A program made the position numbers and the translations under genes. DNA of 64,000 nucleotides. Source: CADEEN01 sp963706685. Lineage in GTDB: Bacteria > Pseudomonadota > Gammaproteobacteria > Burkholderiales > Burkholderiaceae_C. Within the stretch, counting starts at the first letter, position 1, and every line of letters begins with the position of its first letter. The stretch lies in NCBI GenBank assembly GCA_963706685.1, contig CAVPMY010000005.1, positions 930,001 through 994,000 of the forward strand, read 5' to 3'. Below, one piece after another: positions 32,726-42,618 of this stretch. The notes beneath the pieces were generated by a model. That model made no database searches and was not told the DNA's origin. It saw only the letters and a program-made list of their open reading frames with translations.

Positions 32726-34131
32726 GCGGCACCTCCCAGTTCGACAATGCGCGGCGCGACGTTGCCGATCGAGCCCGCGCCCATGACGATGACCACGTCG
32801 CCGGCCTTGGCCTGTTCGAGCGCGACCTCGGACAGACCGTCGACGTCGTCGACGAAGACCGGATCGACCTTGCCGGCCACACGCAGCGCACGGGCCAGCG
32901 TGCGGCCATCTGCGGCCACGATCGGCGGCTCGCCGGCGGCATAGACCTCGGTCAGCAGCACCGCGTCGGCGCTGCCCAGGACCTTGACGAAATCCTCGAA
33001 GCAGTCGCGTGTGCGCGTGTAGCGGTGCGGCTGGAAGGCGAGCACGAGGCGACGGCCCGGGAAGGCACCGCGCGCGGCCGCGATCACCGCGGCCATCTCG
33101 GCCGGGTGATGGCCGTAGTCGTCGACCACGGTGAAGTTGCCCGCGCCGTCGCGCGACTTCACTTCCCCGTAGCGCTGGAAGCGCCGGCCGACGCCGGCAA
33201 AGCCGGCCAGCGCGGCGACGATCGGTGCATCGGGCAGCTCGAGTTCGGTGGCCACCGCAATCGCCGCCAGCGCGTTGTGGACGTTGTGCTCGCCGGGCAG
33301 ATTGAGCGTGATCGGCAGCGGCTTCATCGCCACGCCGTTGCGGCGCTCGACGACAAAGCGCATCTGCCCGCCGGGCAACGCTTCGATCCGGGTGGCGCGC
33401 ACTTCGCAGTTGGCGTCGAAGCCGTAGCGAATGATCCGCCGCGACACCATCGGCACGATCGACTGCACGCCCGGGTCGTCGCCGCAGACGATCGCCGCGC
33501 CATAGAACGGCATGCGGTGCAGGAAATCGACGAACGCCGCCTTCAGCCGCGCAAAGTCGTGGCCATAGGTTTCCATGTGGTCACCGTCGATGTTGGTCAC
33601 GACCGCCAGCACCGGCATCAGGTTCAGGAACGAGGCATCGCTCTCGTCGGCTTCGACGACGATGAACTCGCCCGAACCGAGCCGCGAGTTCGCGCCGGCG
33701 CTGTTCAGTCGGCCGCCGATGACAAACGTCGGATCGAGCCCGGCTTCGGCGAGCACGCTGGCGACCAGCGATGTCGTCGTCGTCTTGCCATGCGTGCCGG
33801 CGATGGCGATGCCGCGCTTCAGGCGCATCAACTCGGCCAGCATCACCGCCCGCGGCACGACGGGCACCCGCGCCGCGCGTGCGGCGATGACTTCCGGGTT
33901 GCTGCCGGCGACCGCGGTCGACGTCACCACCGCGTCGGCACCGGCAATTTGTTTGGCGTTGTGGCCGACGTAGGTCGTGATGCCGAGCGACTCGAGGCGT
34001 TGCAGCGTCGCGCTGTCGTTCTGGTCGCTGCCGCTGACCTTGTAGCCGAGGTTGTGCAGGATTTCGGCGATGCCGGACATGCCGGAGCCGCCGATGCCGA
34101 CAAAGTGCAAGTGCTTGACTGCGTGTTTCAT
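32722..34131 (-). CDS. murC: UDP-N-acetylmuramate--L-alanine ligase
   Basis: 469 aa Mur ligase. N-terminal HFVGIGGSGMSGIAEIL binds UDP-MurNAc, GTHGKTTTTSLVASVL is the ATP P-loop (~114-130), and NLPGEHNVHNALAAIAV and VDDYGHHPAEM are the conserved central and C-terminal motifs. It adds the first amino acid of the stem peptide in the cytosol. Its ATG overlaps the murG stop. Confidence 0.97.
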   Translation of the reverse strand: MKHAVKHLHFVGIGGSGMSGIAEILHNLGYKVSGSDQNDSATLQRLESLGITTYVGHNAKQIAGADAVVTSTAVAGSNPEVIAARAARVPVVPRAVMLAELMRLKRGIAIAGTHGKTTTTSLVASVLAEAGLDPTFVIGGRLNSAGANSRLGSGEFIVVEADESDASFLNLMPVLAVVTNIDGDHMETYGHDFARLKAAFVDFLHRMPFYGAAIVCGDDPGVQSIVPMVSRRIIRYGFDANCEVRATRIEALPGGQMRFVVERRNGVAMKPLPITLNLPGEHNVHNALAAIAVATELELPDAPIVAALAGFAGVGRRFQRYGEVKSRDGAGNFTVVDDYGHHPAEMAAVIAAARGAFPGRRLVLAFQPHRYTRTRDCFEDFVKVLGSADAVLLTEVYAAGEPPIVAADGRTLARALRVAGKVDPVFVDDVDGLSEVALEQAKAGDVVIVMGAGSIGNVAPRIVELGGAA

Positions 34132-35222
34132 CGCTTGCTCACCAAAGCCTCGATCTCGTCGGCAACGCGGGCCGCGGCGCGCGGGCGGCCCAGCGACTTG
34201 GCCTTCTCAGCCATCGCCATCAGCGATGCGCGATCCAGCCCGCGCAGCACCTCGGCCAACTTCTCCGGCGTCATCTCGGTCTGCGGCAGGTGGATCGCGG
34301 CGCCGTGCTGGGCCATGAACAGCGCGTTGTCGCGCTGGTGCGACGTCGTGCTGACGATCAGCGGCACCAGCACCGACGGCACGCCGGCCGCGCAGAGCTC
34401 GCTGACCGTGACCGCGCCGGCGCGGCACACGATGACGTCGCACGTCGCCAGTCGCTCGGCCATGTTGTCGATGAACGGCAGCACCTCGACGCCGCCATCG
34501 TCGTTGGTCGTGATGCCGGCCGCGGCGTAGGCAGCCTGCACGTCGTCGCGGTTGAGCGCGCCGCATTGATGCACGACCTGCGGCCGCTGTGACGCATCGA
34601 TCAGCGCCAAGGCCTGCGGCAAGGTTTCGTTCAGCACGCGCGCGCCGAGGCTGCCGCCGACGACGAGCAGGCGCAGCGGCCCGCTGCGCTCGGCAAAGCG
34701 CTGCTGCGGCTCGGCCATCGACTCGATCTCGGCGCGCACCGGGTTGCCGGTGACGACGGCATGTCGCGTTTTCGCGGCGGCTGCGCCATCGAAGCCGAAT
34801 GCCACCCGATCGGCCACCGGCAGCAGCGCACGGGTGGACAGGAGCAGGGACGCATCGGCATTGACCAGCATCAACGGCTTGCCGAGCAGCGAGGCCATCA
34901 GGCCGCCGGGAAAGCAGACATAGCCGCCCATGCCGAGGACCGCACTCGCGCTGCGGCGGCGCAGGATGCCGATGCACTCGGCAAACGCCTTCAACAGCCG
35001 GAAGCCGCCGGTCAGCGTGTGCATGAAGCCTTTGCCGCGCATGCCGGAAAAGCCGATCGCATCGAGCACGATGCCGGCGCTCGGCACGAGGCGGTTTTCC
35101 ATTCCCTGCTCGGTGCCGAGCCAGCTCACGCTCCAGCCGCGGTGCTGCATTTCCTGGGCGACCGCGATGCCGGGGATGACGTGGCCGCCGGTGCCTGCGG
35201 CCATGATCACGAGGTGGCTCAT
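34128..35222 (-). CDS. murG: Lipid II-forming GlcNAc transferase
   Basis: 364 aa GT28 glycosyltransferase at the inner face of the membrane. GTGGHVIPGIAVA (G-loop 1), VLGMGGYVCFPGG, LVVGGSLGARVLN (G-loop 3) and CRAGAVTVSEL are all present. It adds GlcNAc to lipid I. The gene is separated from ftsW by about 480 bp of repeat DNA instead of the usual overlap. Confidence 0.97.
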   Translation of the reverse strand: MSHLVIMAAGTGGHVIPGIAVAQEMQHRGWSVSWLGTEQGMENRLVPSAGIVLDAIGFSGMRGKGFMHTLTGGFRLLKAFAECIGILRRRSASAVLGMGGYVCFPGGLMASLLGKPLMLVNADASLLLSTRALLPVADRVAFGFDGAAAAKTRHAVVTGNPVRAEIESMAEPQQRFAERSGPLRLLVVGGSLGARVLNETLPQALALIDASQRPQVVHQCGALNRDDVQAAYAAAGITTNDDGGVEVLPFIDNMAERLATCDVIVCRAGAVTVSELCAAGVPSVLVPLIVSTTSHQRDNALFMAQHGAAIHLPQTEMTPEKLAEVLRGLDRASLMAMAEKAKSLGRPRAAARVADEIEALVSKR

Positions 35223-35324
35223 GTGAGCCCCCTACGGCCCTGCGGGCCGGTCCCCCCAAGGGGGAGCGAGCGCCTTGGGAACGGCCCGGCGGCGCTCCCG
35301 CGGCCTCCACGCATCAGCGCCCGG
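35223..35324 (-). repeat. Intergenic hairpin element before murG plus a displaced copy of the ftsW 3' end
   Basis: Just upstream of the murG ATG the minus strand carries CTCCCCCTTGGGGGGACC and GGCCCGCAGGGCC, both hairpins, then GGGGGCTCAC before ATG. At 35308-35324 the bases resemble the ftsW end (CATCAGCGCCCGGTTTT against CATGAGCGCCCGGTTTT), as if the end of ftsW had been copied away from the gene by the 135-bp expansion. Confidence 0.6.
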
Positions 35325-35734
35325 TTTTGGCTGCGGCGCGCGCGCTGCGCGCGCTTCACATCGCTGCGCGATATGAGCCTGTGCCGAAACCGCGCGCCGG
35401 CGCTGCGCGCCGACGGCATGCTGCGCACGCCGTTCATGCGCGGCCTCCGCGCATCATGGTTTTGGCTGCGGCGCGCGCGCTGCGCGCGCTTCACATCGCT
35501 GCGCGATATGAGCCTGTGCCGAAACCGCGCGCCGGCGCTGCGCGCCGACGGCATGCTGCGCACGCCGTTCATGCGCGGCCTCCGCGCATCATGGTTTTGG
35601 CTGCGGCGCGCGCGCTGCGCGCGCTTCACATCGCTGCGCGATATGAGCCTGCGCCGAAACCGCGCGCCGGCGCTGCGCGCCGACGGCATGCTGCGCACGC
35701 CGTTCATGCGCGGCCTCCGCGCATGAGCGCCCGG
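35325..35734 (-). repeat. Three tandem 135-bp units between ftsW and murG
   Basis: Units begin at 35325, 35460 and 35595, each at TTTTGGCTGCGGCGCGCG. Units 1 and 2 appear identical; unit 3 differs by one base (CTGCGCCG for CTGTGCCG) and ends with the intact ftsW terminus instead of CATGG. Each carries GGCGCGCGCGCTGCGCGCGC-like and CGCGCCGGCGCTGCGCGCC-like palindromes. The last 31 bp of ftsW coding sequence lie inside unit 3. No gene is expected in units 1 and 2. Confidence 0.93.
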
Positions 35735-36957
35735 TTTTCCATATCGACCCGCAGCACGATGGCCAGCGCGACGAGGTTCATCAGGATCGCCGAGCCGCCG
35801 TACGACATCAGCGGCAAGGTCAGGCCCTTGGTCGGCAGCACGCCGAGGTTCACGCCCATGTTGATGAAGGCCTGCCCACCGACCCAGATGCCGACGCCCT
35901 GCGCCATCAGCCCGGCAAAGACACGGTCCAGCGCCACCGCCTGGCGGCCGATCATGAAGATGCGCCGCGTCATCCAGAAGAAGGCCGCGATGACCGCGAA
36001 GACGCCGATGAAGCCGAGTTCCTCGCCGATCACCGCCAGCAGGAAGTCGGTGTGCGCCTCGGGCAGGTAGTGCAGCTTTTCGACCGACGAGCCGAGGCCC
36101 TGGCCGAAGATTTCGCCGCGGCCGAAGGCGATCAGCGAATGCGTCAGCTGGTAGGCCCGGCCCTGCGCGTACTGCGGATTCCACGGGTCGAGGTAGGCGA
36201 AGATGCGCTCGGCGCGCCACGGGCTCAGCGCGATCATCAGCACGAAAGCAGTCAGGAGAACGAATGCGGCGAGCAGGAACATGCGGCCATTGACGCCGCC
36301 CAGAAAGAGAATGCCCAGCGCGATGGCAGCGATGACCATGAATGCGCCCATGTCCGGCTCGAGCAGCAGCAGCACGCCGATCAGGCCGAGCGCAATCGCC
36401 ATCGGCGTGACGGCGTGGAAGAACTTCTCGCGCGTCTCCATCTTGCGCACCATGTAATTGGCGGCGTACAGCGCGATGCCGAGCTTGGCCAGCTCGCTGG
36501 GCTGGAAGTTCATCACCCCCAGCGGGATCCAGCGCCGCGCGCCGTTGACGCCCTTGCCGATGTAGGGAATCAGCACGACGACGAGCAGCGCCAGCGCGAA
36601 CAGGAAGATGTGCGGCGCATACTTCTCCCAGACCGACATCGGCACCTGCAACACCGCCAGCGACGCGGCAAACGCAATCGCCAGCGAGATCGCATGGCGG
36701 CCGAGGAAGAAGGTCGGCGAGTAGCGTGCGAACTTCGGGTTGTCGGGCAACGCGACCGAGGCTGAATAGACCATCACCAGGCCGAGCACGAGCAGCCCGC
36801 TGATGACCCACAGCATCGGCTGGTCGATGTCGGCCACGCGCTGCGCGCGGCCGGGGTGGGTGCCGGTCCAGTCGCGGATCGGCACGGCCGGGCCTTCGCT
36901 GTCGCCGCTCCAGCGCAGGCGCAGTTGTTCGACGCGTGAGCGCAAGGCAGTGATCAC
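35704..36957 (-). CDS. ftsW: Lipid II polymerase / SEDS protein FtsW
   Basis: 417 aa multi-pass membrane protein of the SEDS family. Family motifs: LVMVYSASVA, NGARRWIPLG, FQPSELAKLGIALY, LLEPDMGAFMV, EAHTDFLLAVIGEELGF and GLTLPLMSYGGSA. It polymerises septal peptidoglycan with FtsI. The GTG at 36957 overlaps the murD stop (GTGA), so I prefer it to longer ATG-less extensions. Its 3' end lies inside the tandem repeat array. Confidence 0.95.
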   Translation of the reverse strand: MITALRSRVEQLRLRWSGDSEGPAVPIRDWTGTHPGRAQRVADIDQPMLWVISGLLVLGLVMVYSASVALPDNPKFARYSPTFFLGRHAISLAIAFAASLAVLQVPMSVWEKYAPHIFLFALALLVVVLIPYIGKGVNGARRWIPLGVMNFQPSELAKLGIALYAANYMVRKMETREKFFHAVTPMAIALGLIGVLLLLEPDMGAFMVIAAIALGILFLGGVNGRMFLLAAFVLLTAFVLMIALSPWRAERIFAYLDPWNPQYAQGRAYQLTHSLIAFGRGEIFGQGLGSSVEKLHYLPEAHTDFLLAVIGEELGFIGVFAVIAAFFWMTRRIFMIGRQAVALDRVFAGLMAQGVGIWVGGQAFINMGVNLGVLPTKGLTLPLMSYGGSAILMNLVALAIVLRVDMENRALMRGGRA

Positions 36958-38513
36958 GCGCTCACCTCGCCCTGATCGGCAGCGCGTGCGTGCACCGCGG
37001 CGACGAAGACCTCGGCGCGGTGCCCGTAGTTGCGGAACATGTCCAGGCTGGCGCAGGCCGGGCTCAGCAGGACCGCATCGCCTTCGCGAGCGACCGAGAA
37101 GCACCAGTCGACTGCGGCTTCGAGCGTGTCGTGGCGTTGCAAGGTGATGCCGGTGTTGGCGAGCGCCGCTTCGATCGTGGCGGCGTCCTTGCCGATCAGC
37201 GCCGCGGCGCGCACATGCTGTTGCACCGGCGCGACCAGCGGCGCGAAGTCCTGGCCTTTGCCATCGCCGCCGAGGATGACGATCAGTTTGCCCGGCGACT
37301 TGTCGACGCCCAGGCCGTTGAGTGCGGCCACCGTCGCACCGACGTTGGTGCCCTTGCTGTCGTCGAAGGCTTCGACACCACCAAGATTGGCGACGAAGGC
37401 GACGCGGTGCGGCTCGCCACGGTACTCGCGCAGGCCGTGCAGCATCGGTGCCAGCGGGCAGCCGATGGCGCTGGCCAAGGCGAGTGCGGCCAAGGCGTTG
37501 GCGGCGTTGTGGCGGCCGCGAATGCGCAGCGCATCGGCCGGCATCAGGCGCTGCAGGTGCAATTCGTCGGGCGCAATGGCGGTGCCCCGCCTGCGTTTTC
37601 CCGGTTCGTCGTCGCTGACGGCACGCACCAGCCAGGTCATGCCGCTCTCGACGACCAGGCCGAAGTCGCCGGCCCGCTGCGGTGCGTCGAGACCGAAGAA
37701 GATCACGTCGCGCTCGACAAGTCTGGACTTGCCCCGCACCACCACCGGCTGCGGCGCCATCGCAGCGACGAGTGCGTCGTCGCGGTTGAGCACCATCGCG
37801 CCCTTGGCGCGGCTCGTGCCGAAGATGCGTGTCTTCGCGCCGGCATAGGCGTCCATCGTGCCGTGCCAGTCGAGATGGTCCTGTGTCACGTTGAGCACGG
37901 TGGCGGCAGCGGGCTCGAAGTCCTTGACGCTGTCGAGCTGGAAGCTCGACAGCTCCAGCACCCAGACTTCGGGCAGCGGCACGGCTTGCCCGTCCTCGTC
38001 TTGCGCATCGAGCGCGGCGGCGAGCGTGTCGAGCATCGTCGGGCCGATGTTGCCGGCCGTGGCCACGCGGCGGCCGCAGCGCTCGATCAGCAGCGCGGCC
38101 AGCGCGGTCGTCGTCGTCTTGCCGTTGGTGCCGGTGATGGCGACGACTTGCGGTGCATCGCCGCGCTCGGCGCCGAGGTCAGCCAGCGCGCGCGCGAACA
38201 GATCGAGTTCGCCCTGGATCGCCAGCCCCTGGTCGCGCGCGGCCTTCAACAACGCCGCAATGCGCTCGTCGCGCGGCGACAGGCCCGGGCTCTTCAACAC
38301 CAGTTGCACGCCCTGCAGGGCCTCGGGGCCGAGTTCGCCGGTGGCCAGCGTGGCGCCGGGCACGGCCAAGACCAGGGCCTCGGCCTGCGGCGGCTGCTGG
38401 CGCGAATCCCAGACCCGCACCGTGGCGCCATGCCGGGCACACCATGTCGCCATGGCCAAGCCCGACTCGCCGAGGCCGAGCACGAGAACGGTGAGGCCTT
38501 GCAGATGTTTCAT
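36954..38513 (-). CDS. murD: UDP-N-acetylmuramoyl-L-alanine--D-glutamate ligase
   Basis: 519 aa, longer than E. coli MurD (438) because of insertions such as the DDEPGKRRRGTAIAPDELHL segment (~325-345). The ATP loop AITGTNGKTTTTALAALL, VLELSSFQLD, LNVTQDHLDWHGTMDAYA and RGRHNAANALAALA are intact. It adds D-Glu to the stem peptide. Its ATG overlaps the mraY stop. Confidence 0.96.
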   Translation of the reverse strand: MKHLQGLTVLVLGLGESGLAMATWCARHGATVRVWDSRQQPPQAEALVLAVPGATLATGELGPEALQGVQLVLKSPGLSPRDERIAALLKAARDQGLAIQGELDLFARALADLGAERGDAPQVVAITGTNGKTTTTALAALLIERCGRRVATAGNIGPTMLDTLAAALDAQDEDGQAVPLPEVWVLELSSFQLDSVKDFEPAAATVLNVTQDHLDWHGTMDAYAGAKTRIFGTSRAKGAMVLNRDDALVAAMAPQPVVVRGKSRLVERDVIFFGLDAPQRAGDFGLVVESGMTWLVRAVSDDEPGKRRRGTAIAPDELHLQRLMPADALRIRGRHNAANALAALALASAIGCPLAPMLHGLREYRGEPHRVAFVANLGGVEAFDDSKGTNVGATVAALNGLGVDKSPGKLIVILGGDGKGQDFAPLVAPVQQHVRAAALIGKDAATIEAALANTGITLQRHDTLEAAVDWCFSVAREGDAVLLSPACASLDMFRNYGHRAEVFVAAVHARAADQGEVSA

Positions 38514-39691
38514 CTGAGTTTCAGGCTCGCCAGTCCGACCAGGCAGAGCAGCATGGTGATGATCCAGAAGCGGATCACGACCTGCGATTCGGGCCAGCCT
38601 TTTTTCTCGTAGTGATGGTGCAGCGGCGCCATCAGCAGGATGCGCCGGCCCTCGCCGTACTTCTTCTTCGTGTACTTGAACCAGATCACCTGCACCATCA
38701 CCGACAGTGCTTCGACGACGAAGATGCCGCCCATGATCGCCAGCACGATTTCCTGGCGCGTGATGACGGCGATCGTGCCGAGCGCGCCGCCGAGTGCCAG
38801 TGCGCCGACGTCGCCCATGAAGACATGCGCCGGATGGGCGTTGAACCAGAGGAAGGCCAGCCCCGCGCCGGCCATCGCCGCGCAGAAGATCAACAGCTCG
38901 CCGGCGCCGGCGATGTGTGGAAACAGCAGGTACCGCGAGAAGTTGGCGTTGCCGACCACATAGGCGAAGACGCCGAGCGCCGAGCCGACCATCACCACCG
39001 GCATGATCGCCAGGCCGTCGAGGCCATCGGTCAGGTTGACGGCGTTGCTCGCACCGACGATGACGAGGTAGGTCAGGATGATGAATCCCCAGACGCCGAG
39101 CGGGTAGCTCACGGTCTTGAAGAACGGCACGAACAGGTCCGCATTGGGCGGCAGGCCGGTGGAAAAGCCGCTGGTGATCCAGCGCATGAAGAGTTCCAGC
39201 ACACGCAGGTTGGTGTTCTCCGAGACCGCGAAGGTCAGGTAGAACGCGGCGACGAGGCCGATCACCGATTGCCAGAAGTACTTCTCGCGCGAGCGCATGC
39301 CTTCCGGGTCCTTCTTGACCACCTTGCGCCAGTCGTCGATCCAGCCGATGGTGCCGAAGCCGAAGGTGACGAGCATCACCACCCAGACGAAGCGGTTGGC
39401 CCAGTCGAACCAGAGCACGGTCGACACGCCGATGGCCATCAGGATCAGCGCGCCGCCCATGGTCGGCGTGCCGCGCTTGACCAGATGCGACTGCATGCCG
39501 TACTCGCGGATCGGCTGGCCGATCTTGAGTTCTGCCAGCCGGCGGATGACCCACGGCCCGAACGCCAGGCCGATCAACAGCGCCGTCATCGCCGCCAGCA
39601 CCGCACGGAAGGTGAGGAACTGGAAGACGCGCAGGAAGCTGAGTTCTTCGGGGTACATCGTCTGCAACCATTGGGCAAGGCTGAGCAGCAT
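38510..39691 (-). CDS. mraY: Phospho-N-acetylmuramoyl-pentapeptide transferase
   Basis: 393 aa, ten-helix inner-membrane enzyme that makes lipid I from UDP-MurNAc-pentapeptide and undecaprenyl phosphate. It carries GTPTMGGALIL, TIGWIDDWRKV (Asp-Asp of the active site), NAVNLTDGLDGLA, FMGDVGALALGG and the C-terminal APLHHHYEKKGW. Start ATG at 39691 is 2 bp from the murF stop. Confidence 0.97.
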   Translation of the reverse strand: MLLSLAQWLQTMYPEELSFLRVFQFLTFRAVLAAMTALLIGLAFGPWVIRRLAELKIGQPIREYGMQSHLVKRGTPTMGGALILMAIGVSTVLWFDWANRFVWVVMLVTFGFGTIGWIDDWRKVVKKDPEGMRSREKYFWQSVIGLVAAFYLTFAVSENTNLRVLELFMRWITSGFSTGLPPNADLFVPFFKTVSYPLGVWGFIILTYLVIVGASNAVNLTDGLDGLAIMPVVMVGSALGVFAYVVGNANFSRYLLFPHIAGAGELLIFCAAMAGAGLAFLWFNAHPAHVFMGDVGALALGGALGTIAVITRQEIVLAIMGGIFVVEALSVMVQVIWFKYTKKKYGEGRRILLMAPLHHHYEKKGWPESQVVIRFWIITMLLCLVGLASLKLR

Positions 39692-39693
39692 CG

Positions 39694-41070
39694 TCAGCTC
39701 TGCGCTTCCTGAAGCGCCTGCACCACGCGCTCCATCTTCATGAAGCGCGAGCCCTTGACCAACATCGAGGCCAGGGCGGGCAACTCGCCGAGGGCGGCGA
39801 CCAGGGCCAGCGCATCGGCAAAGTGCCGCGCGCCGCTGCCGAAGGCGCGCGCGGCATGCGCGCACGACGCGCCGGCGCACCACAAGTGCTCGATGCCGCG
39901 CTCTTTGGCATAGGTGCCGACCTCGGTGTGGAACTCGGCGCCTCGGTCGCCGACCTCGCCCATGTCGCCGAGCAGCAGCGCGCGTGGCGCGCGCATCGTC
40001 GCCAGCACATCGATCGCGGCGCGCACCGAATCCGGGTTGGCGTTGTAGCTGTCGTCGATCAGTGCGACGCGCTGGCCTCGGCGCTGCAGCGTCTTCAACT
40101 GCGAGCGGCCCTTGACTGGCTCGAAGCGCTCCAGGCCTGCGCGGACGGCCGACAGGGGCGCACCGGCGGCCAGCGCGCTGGCCGCCGCGGCCAGCGCGTT
40201 CTTGGCGTTGTGCACGCCGGCCAAACGCAGCGTGACCGGGACCGCGCCGGCCGGCGTGTGCAGGGTCAGCGCCCAATGGTCGTCGAGCCACATGGCTTCG
40301 GCGCCGACGTCGGCGTCGACCGGTTGCAGCGCAAACGTCAATTGCGGCCGCCCGCCGGCCATCGACTGCCACAGCGACGTGTACGCGTCATCGGCCGGGA
40401 ACACGGCGGTGCCGGCCGGGCCGAGGGCCTCGATTGCCGCGCCGTTTTCCCGCGCCACGGCTTCGACCGTGGCCATGAACTCCTGGTGCTCGCGTTGCGC
40501 GTTGTTGACCAGCGCGATCGTCGGTTGCGCGATTCGCGCCAGCAGGCCGATCTCGCCCGGGTGGTTCATGCCGAGCTCGACCACGCCGGCGCGGTGCCAG
40601 CAGGCATCGTCCTGGCGCAGGCGCAGCAGCGTCAGCGGCACGCCGATGTGGTTGTTCAGGTTGCCCACCGTGGCAAAGGCGCCGTCGCCATGCCAGGCGC
40701 GCAGGATCGACGCGATCATCTGGGTCACTGTCGTCTTGCCGTTGCTGCCGGTGACGGCAATCAGCGGCAGGTGGTGGCGAGCGCGCCAGGCGCGGGCCAG
40801 GTCTTGCAGGCCACGCTCCGAGTCGGCCACCTGCACGCCGGCCATACCGGCTGCGGCAAGGCCGCGTTCGGCCAATGCGGCGACGGCGCCCCTGGCCTTG
40901 GCCTCGGCGAGCATGTCGTGCGCATCGAAACGTTCGCCCTTGAGGGCGACGAAGAGGTCGCCCGCCTGCAACGTGCGCGTGTCGCTGTGCACGCGAGCGA
41001 TGGCGAGCGCGCCGTCGCCGATCAAGGCCGCGCCCGGCAGCATCGTGTGCACTTGGGCCAGGGTCATCAT
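39694..41070 (-). CDS. murF: UDP-MurNAc-tripeptide--D-alanyl-D-alanine ligase
   Basis: 458 aa Mur ligase that adds the D-Ala-D-Ala made by DdlB. ATP loop AVTGSNGKTTVTQMIASIL, GNLNNHIGVPLTLL, VELGMNHPGEI, AGVHNAKNALAAAA and LIDDSYNANPDSV match the family. The start ATGATG overlaps the murE stop (ATGA). Confidence 0.96.
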   Translation of the reverse strand: MMTLAQVHTMLPGAALIGDGALAIARVHSDTRTLQAGDLFVALKGERFDAHDMLAEAKARGAVAALAERGLAAAGMAGVQVADSERGLQDLARAWRARHHLPLIAVTGSNGKTTVTQMIASILRAWHGDGAFATVGNLNNHIGVPLTLLRLRQDDACWHRAGVVELGMNHPGEIGLLARIAQPTIALVNNAQREHQEFMATVEAVARENGAAIEALGPAGTAVFPADDAYTSLWQSMAGGRPQLTFALQPVDADVGAEAMWLDDHWALTLHTPAGAVPVTLRLAGVHNAKNALAAAASALAAGAPLSAVRAGLERFEPVKGRSQLKTLQRRGQRVALIDDSYNANPDSVRAAIDVLATMRAPRALLLGDMGEVGDRGAEFHTEVGTYAKERGIEHLWCAGASCAHAARAFGSGARHFADALALVAALGELPALASMLVKGSRFMKMERVVQALQEAQS

Positions 41071-42617
41071 GATCTTGCCGGCCCCGCGGCCGCCGCACTC
41101 GGGCGCGCGGCGGCACCGCGCTGCATCAGCGCCTGCGTGGCTTCGATCACGTCCGAGAACGGATGGCGCACGCCGGCGATTTCCTGGTAGTCCTCGTGGC
41201 CCTTGCCGGCGAGCACGATGACGTCGCGCGGCGAGGCTTCGACAACGGCTTGCGCAATCGCCGTGCGGCGCTCTTCGATGACGTCGGTGTGCGCGCGATC
41301 GGCGATGCCGCTGACGATGCCGGCAATGATGGCTGCCGGCCGTTCGCCGCGCGGGTTGTCGCTGGTCACGATCACGCGGTCGGCGCCTTGCGCCGCGATC
41401 GCTCCCATCAGCGGCCGCTTGCTGGCGTCGCGGTCGCCGCCGCAGCCGAACAGGCAGACCAGCCGGCCCTGGCGCGCCGCCGCCAGCGGCTTCAGCGCGG
41501 CCAGCACCTTTTCCAGCGCGTCCGGCGTGTGCGCATAGTCGACGACGATCTGCGGCGCGCCCACGCCGTCGCCGACGCGCTGCATGCGCCCGGGCACGGC
41601 GGTCAGCTGCGGCACCATCGCCGCGGCATCGGCCAGCGCCACGCCGAGCGCGCGCAGCGCCGCCAGCACGCCGAGCAGGTTGTGGGCGTTGTAGTCGCCG
41701 AGCAGCGTGCTGCGCACCTCGACGCTGTGCGCCCCTTCGTGCAGCGTGAACGACAGGCCGCCGTCGGTGTAGCCGAGGCCGCGTGCGACCAGGCGCGCCT
41801 CGCCCTCGACCGAAACCGTCCAGACATCGAGCGGATTGGGCGCCAGGGCCTGCGAGAACTCGCGCGCCAGGTCGGCGCCGCGCCGGTCGTCGATGTTGAG
41901 CACCGCGGCCTTGAGCCCCGGCCACGAGAACAGCTTGCGCTTGGCCGCCCAGTAGGCGTCCATCGTGCCGTGGTAGTCGAGATGGTCGCGCGTGAAGTTG
42001 GTGAACAGGGCCAAGGTGATGCGCAGGCCCGCCAGGCGCTGTTCCTCGATGCCGATCGACGAGGCTTCGATGGCGCAGGCGGCAAAACCGTCGCTGACGA
42101 AACGGTGCAGCGTGCTGTGCAACTGCACCGGGTCGGGCGTGGTCAGCCCGGTGTAGTCGATGCGCGACTCGCGCCCGGCCAGCGGTGGCTCGCCGATGCC
42201 GAGCGTGCCAATGACGCCGGCTCGGCGGCCGAGCAGCGTCAGCGCCTGCGCGCACCACCAGGCCGAGGAACTCTTGCCGTTGGTGCCGGTCACGGCCAGC
42301 ATGTCGAGCGCCGCACTCGGGTGGTCGAAGAACGCGTCGGCAATGACCCCGGCCTCGGCCTTCAGGTTGGGCAGCGAGGCGATGCGCGCATCATTGAAGC
42401 CATGCGCGGCGATGCCGTCATGCTCGACGACGCAGGTCGTGGCGCCGGCCTCGAGCGCGGCCGGCACGAAGCGCCGCCCATCGACCACCTGGCCCGGCCA
42501 GGCGATGAAGGCATCACCCGGCTTGACCTTGCGGCTGTCGGTGGTCAGCGTGCCGGTCACCCACGAGCGCAACCAACGCGCCGCGGCTTCGGCAGATTTG
42601 AGCGCGGTGACGGCCAC
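41067..42617 (-). CDS. murE: UDP-MurNAc-L-Ala-D-Glu--meso-diaminopimelate ligase
   Basis: 516 aa. ATP loop AVTGTNGKSSSAWWCAQAL, GLTTPDPVQLHSTL, EASSIGIEEQRL and NFTRDHLDYHGTM are present. The motif TSDNPRGE (DNPR) marks meso-diaminopimelate specificity. No ATG occurs near the expected N-terminus, so GTG at 42617, one base after the ftsI stop, is the start. Confidence 0.96.
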   Translation of the reverse strand: MAVTALKSAEAAARWLRSWVTGTLTTDSRKVKPGDAFIAWPGQVVDGRRFVPAALEAGATTCVVEHDGIAAHGFNDARIASLPNLKAEAGVIADAFFDHPSAALDMLAVTGTNGKSSSAWWCAQALTLLGRRAGVIGTLGIGEPPLAGRESRIDYTGLTTPDPVQLHSTLHRFVSDGFAACAIEASSIGIEEQRLAGLRITLALFTNFTRDHLDYHGTMDAYWAAKRKLFSWPGLKAAVLNIDDRRGADLAREFSQALAPNPLDVWTVSVEGEARLVARGLGYTDGGLSFTLHEGAHSVEVRSTLLGDYNAHNLLGVLAALRALGVALADAAAMVPQLTAVPGRMQRVGDGVGAPQIVVDYAHTPDALEKVLAALKPLAAARQGRLVCLFGCGGDRDASKRPLMGAIAAQGADRVIVTSDNPRGERPAAIIAGIVSGIADRAHTDVIEERRTAIAQAVVEASPRDVIVLAGKGHEDYQEIAGVRHPFSDVIEATQALMQRGAAARPSAAAAGPARS

Positions 42618-42618
42618 G

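Noticed and set aside
35327..35734. A repeated 45-residue peptide encoded in the 135-bp tandem units.
   Set aside because: It is a by-product of the repeat: no ribosome site, Arg-rich GC-driven composition, and it is open in several frames. The DNA repeat itself is what stands out.
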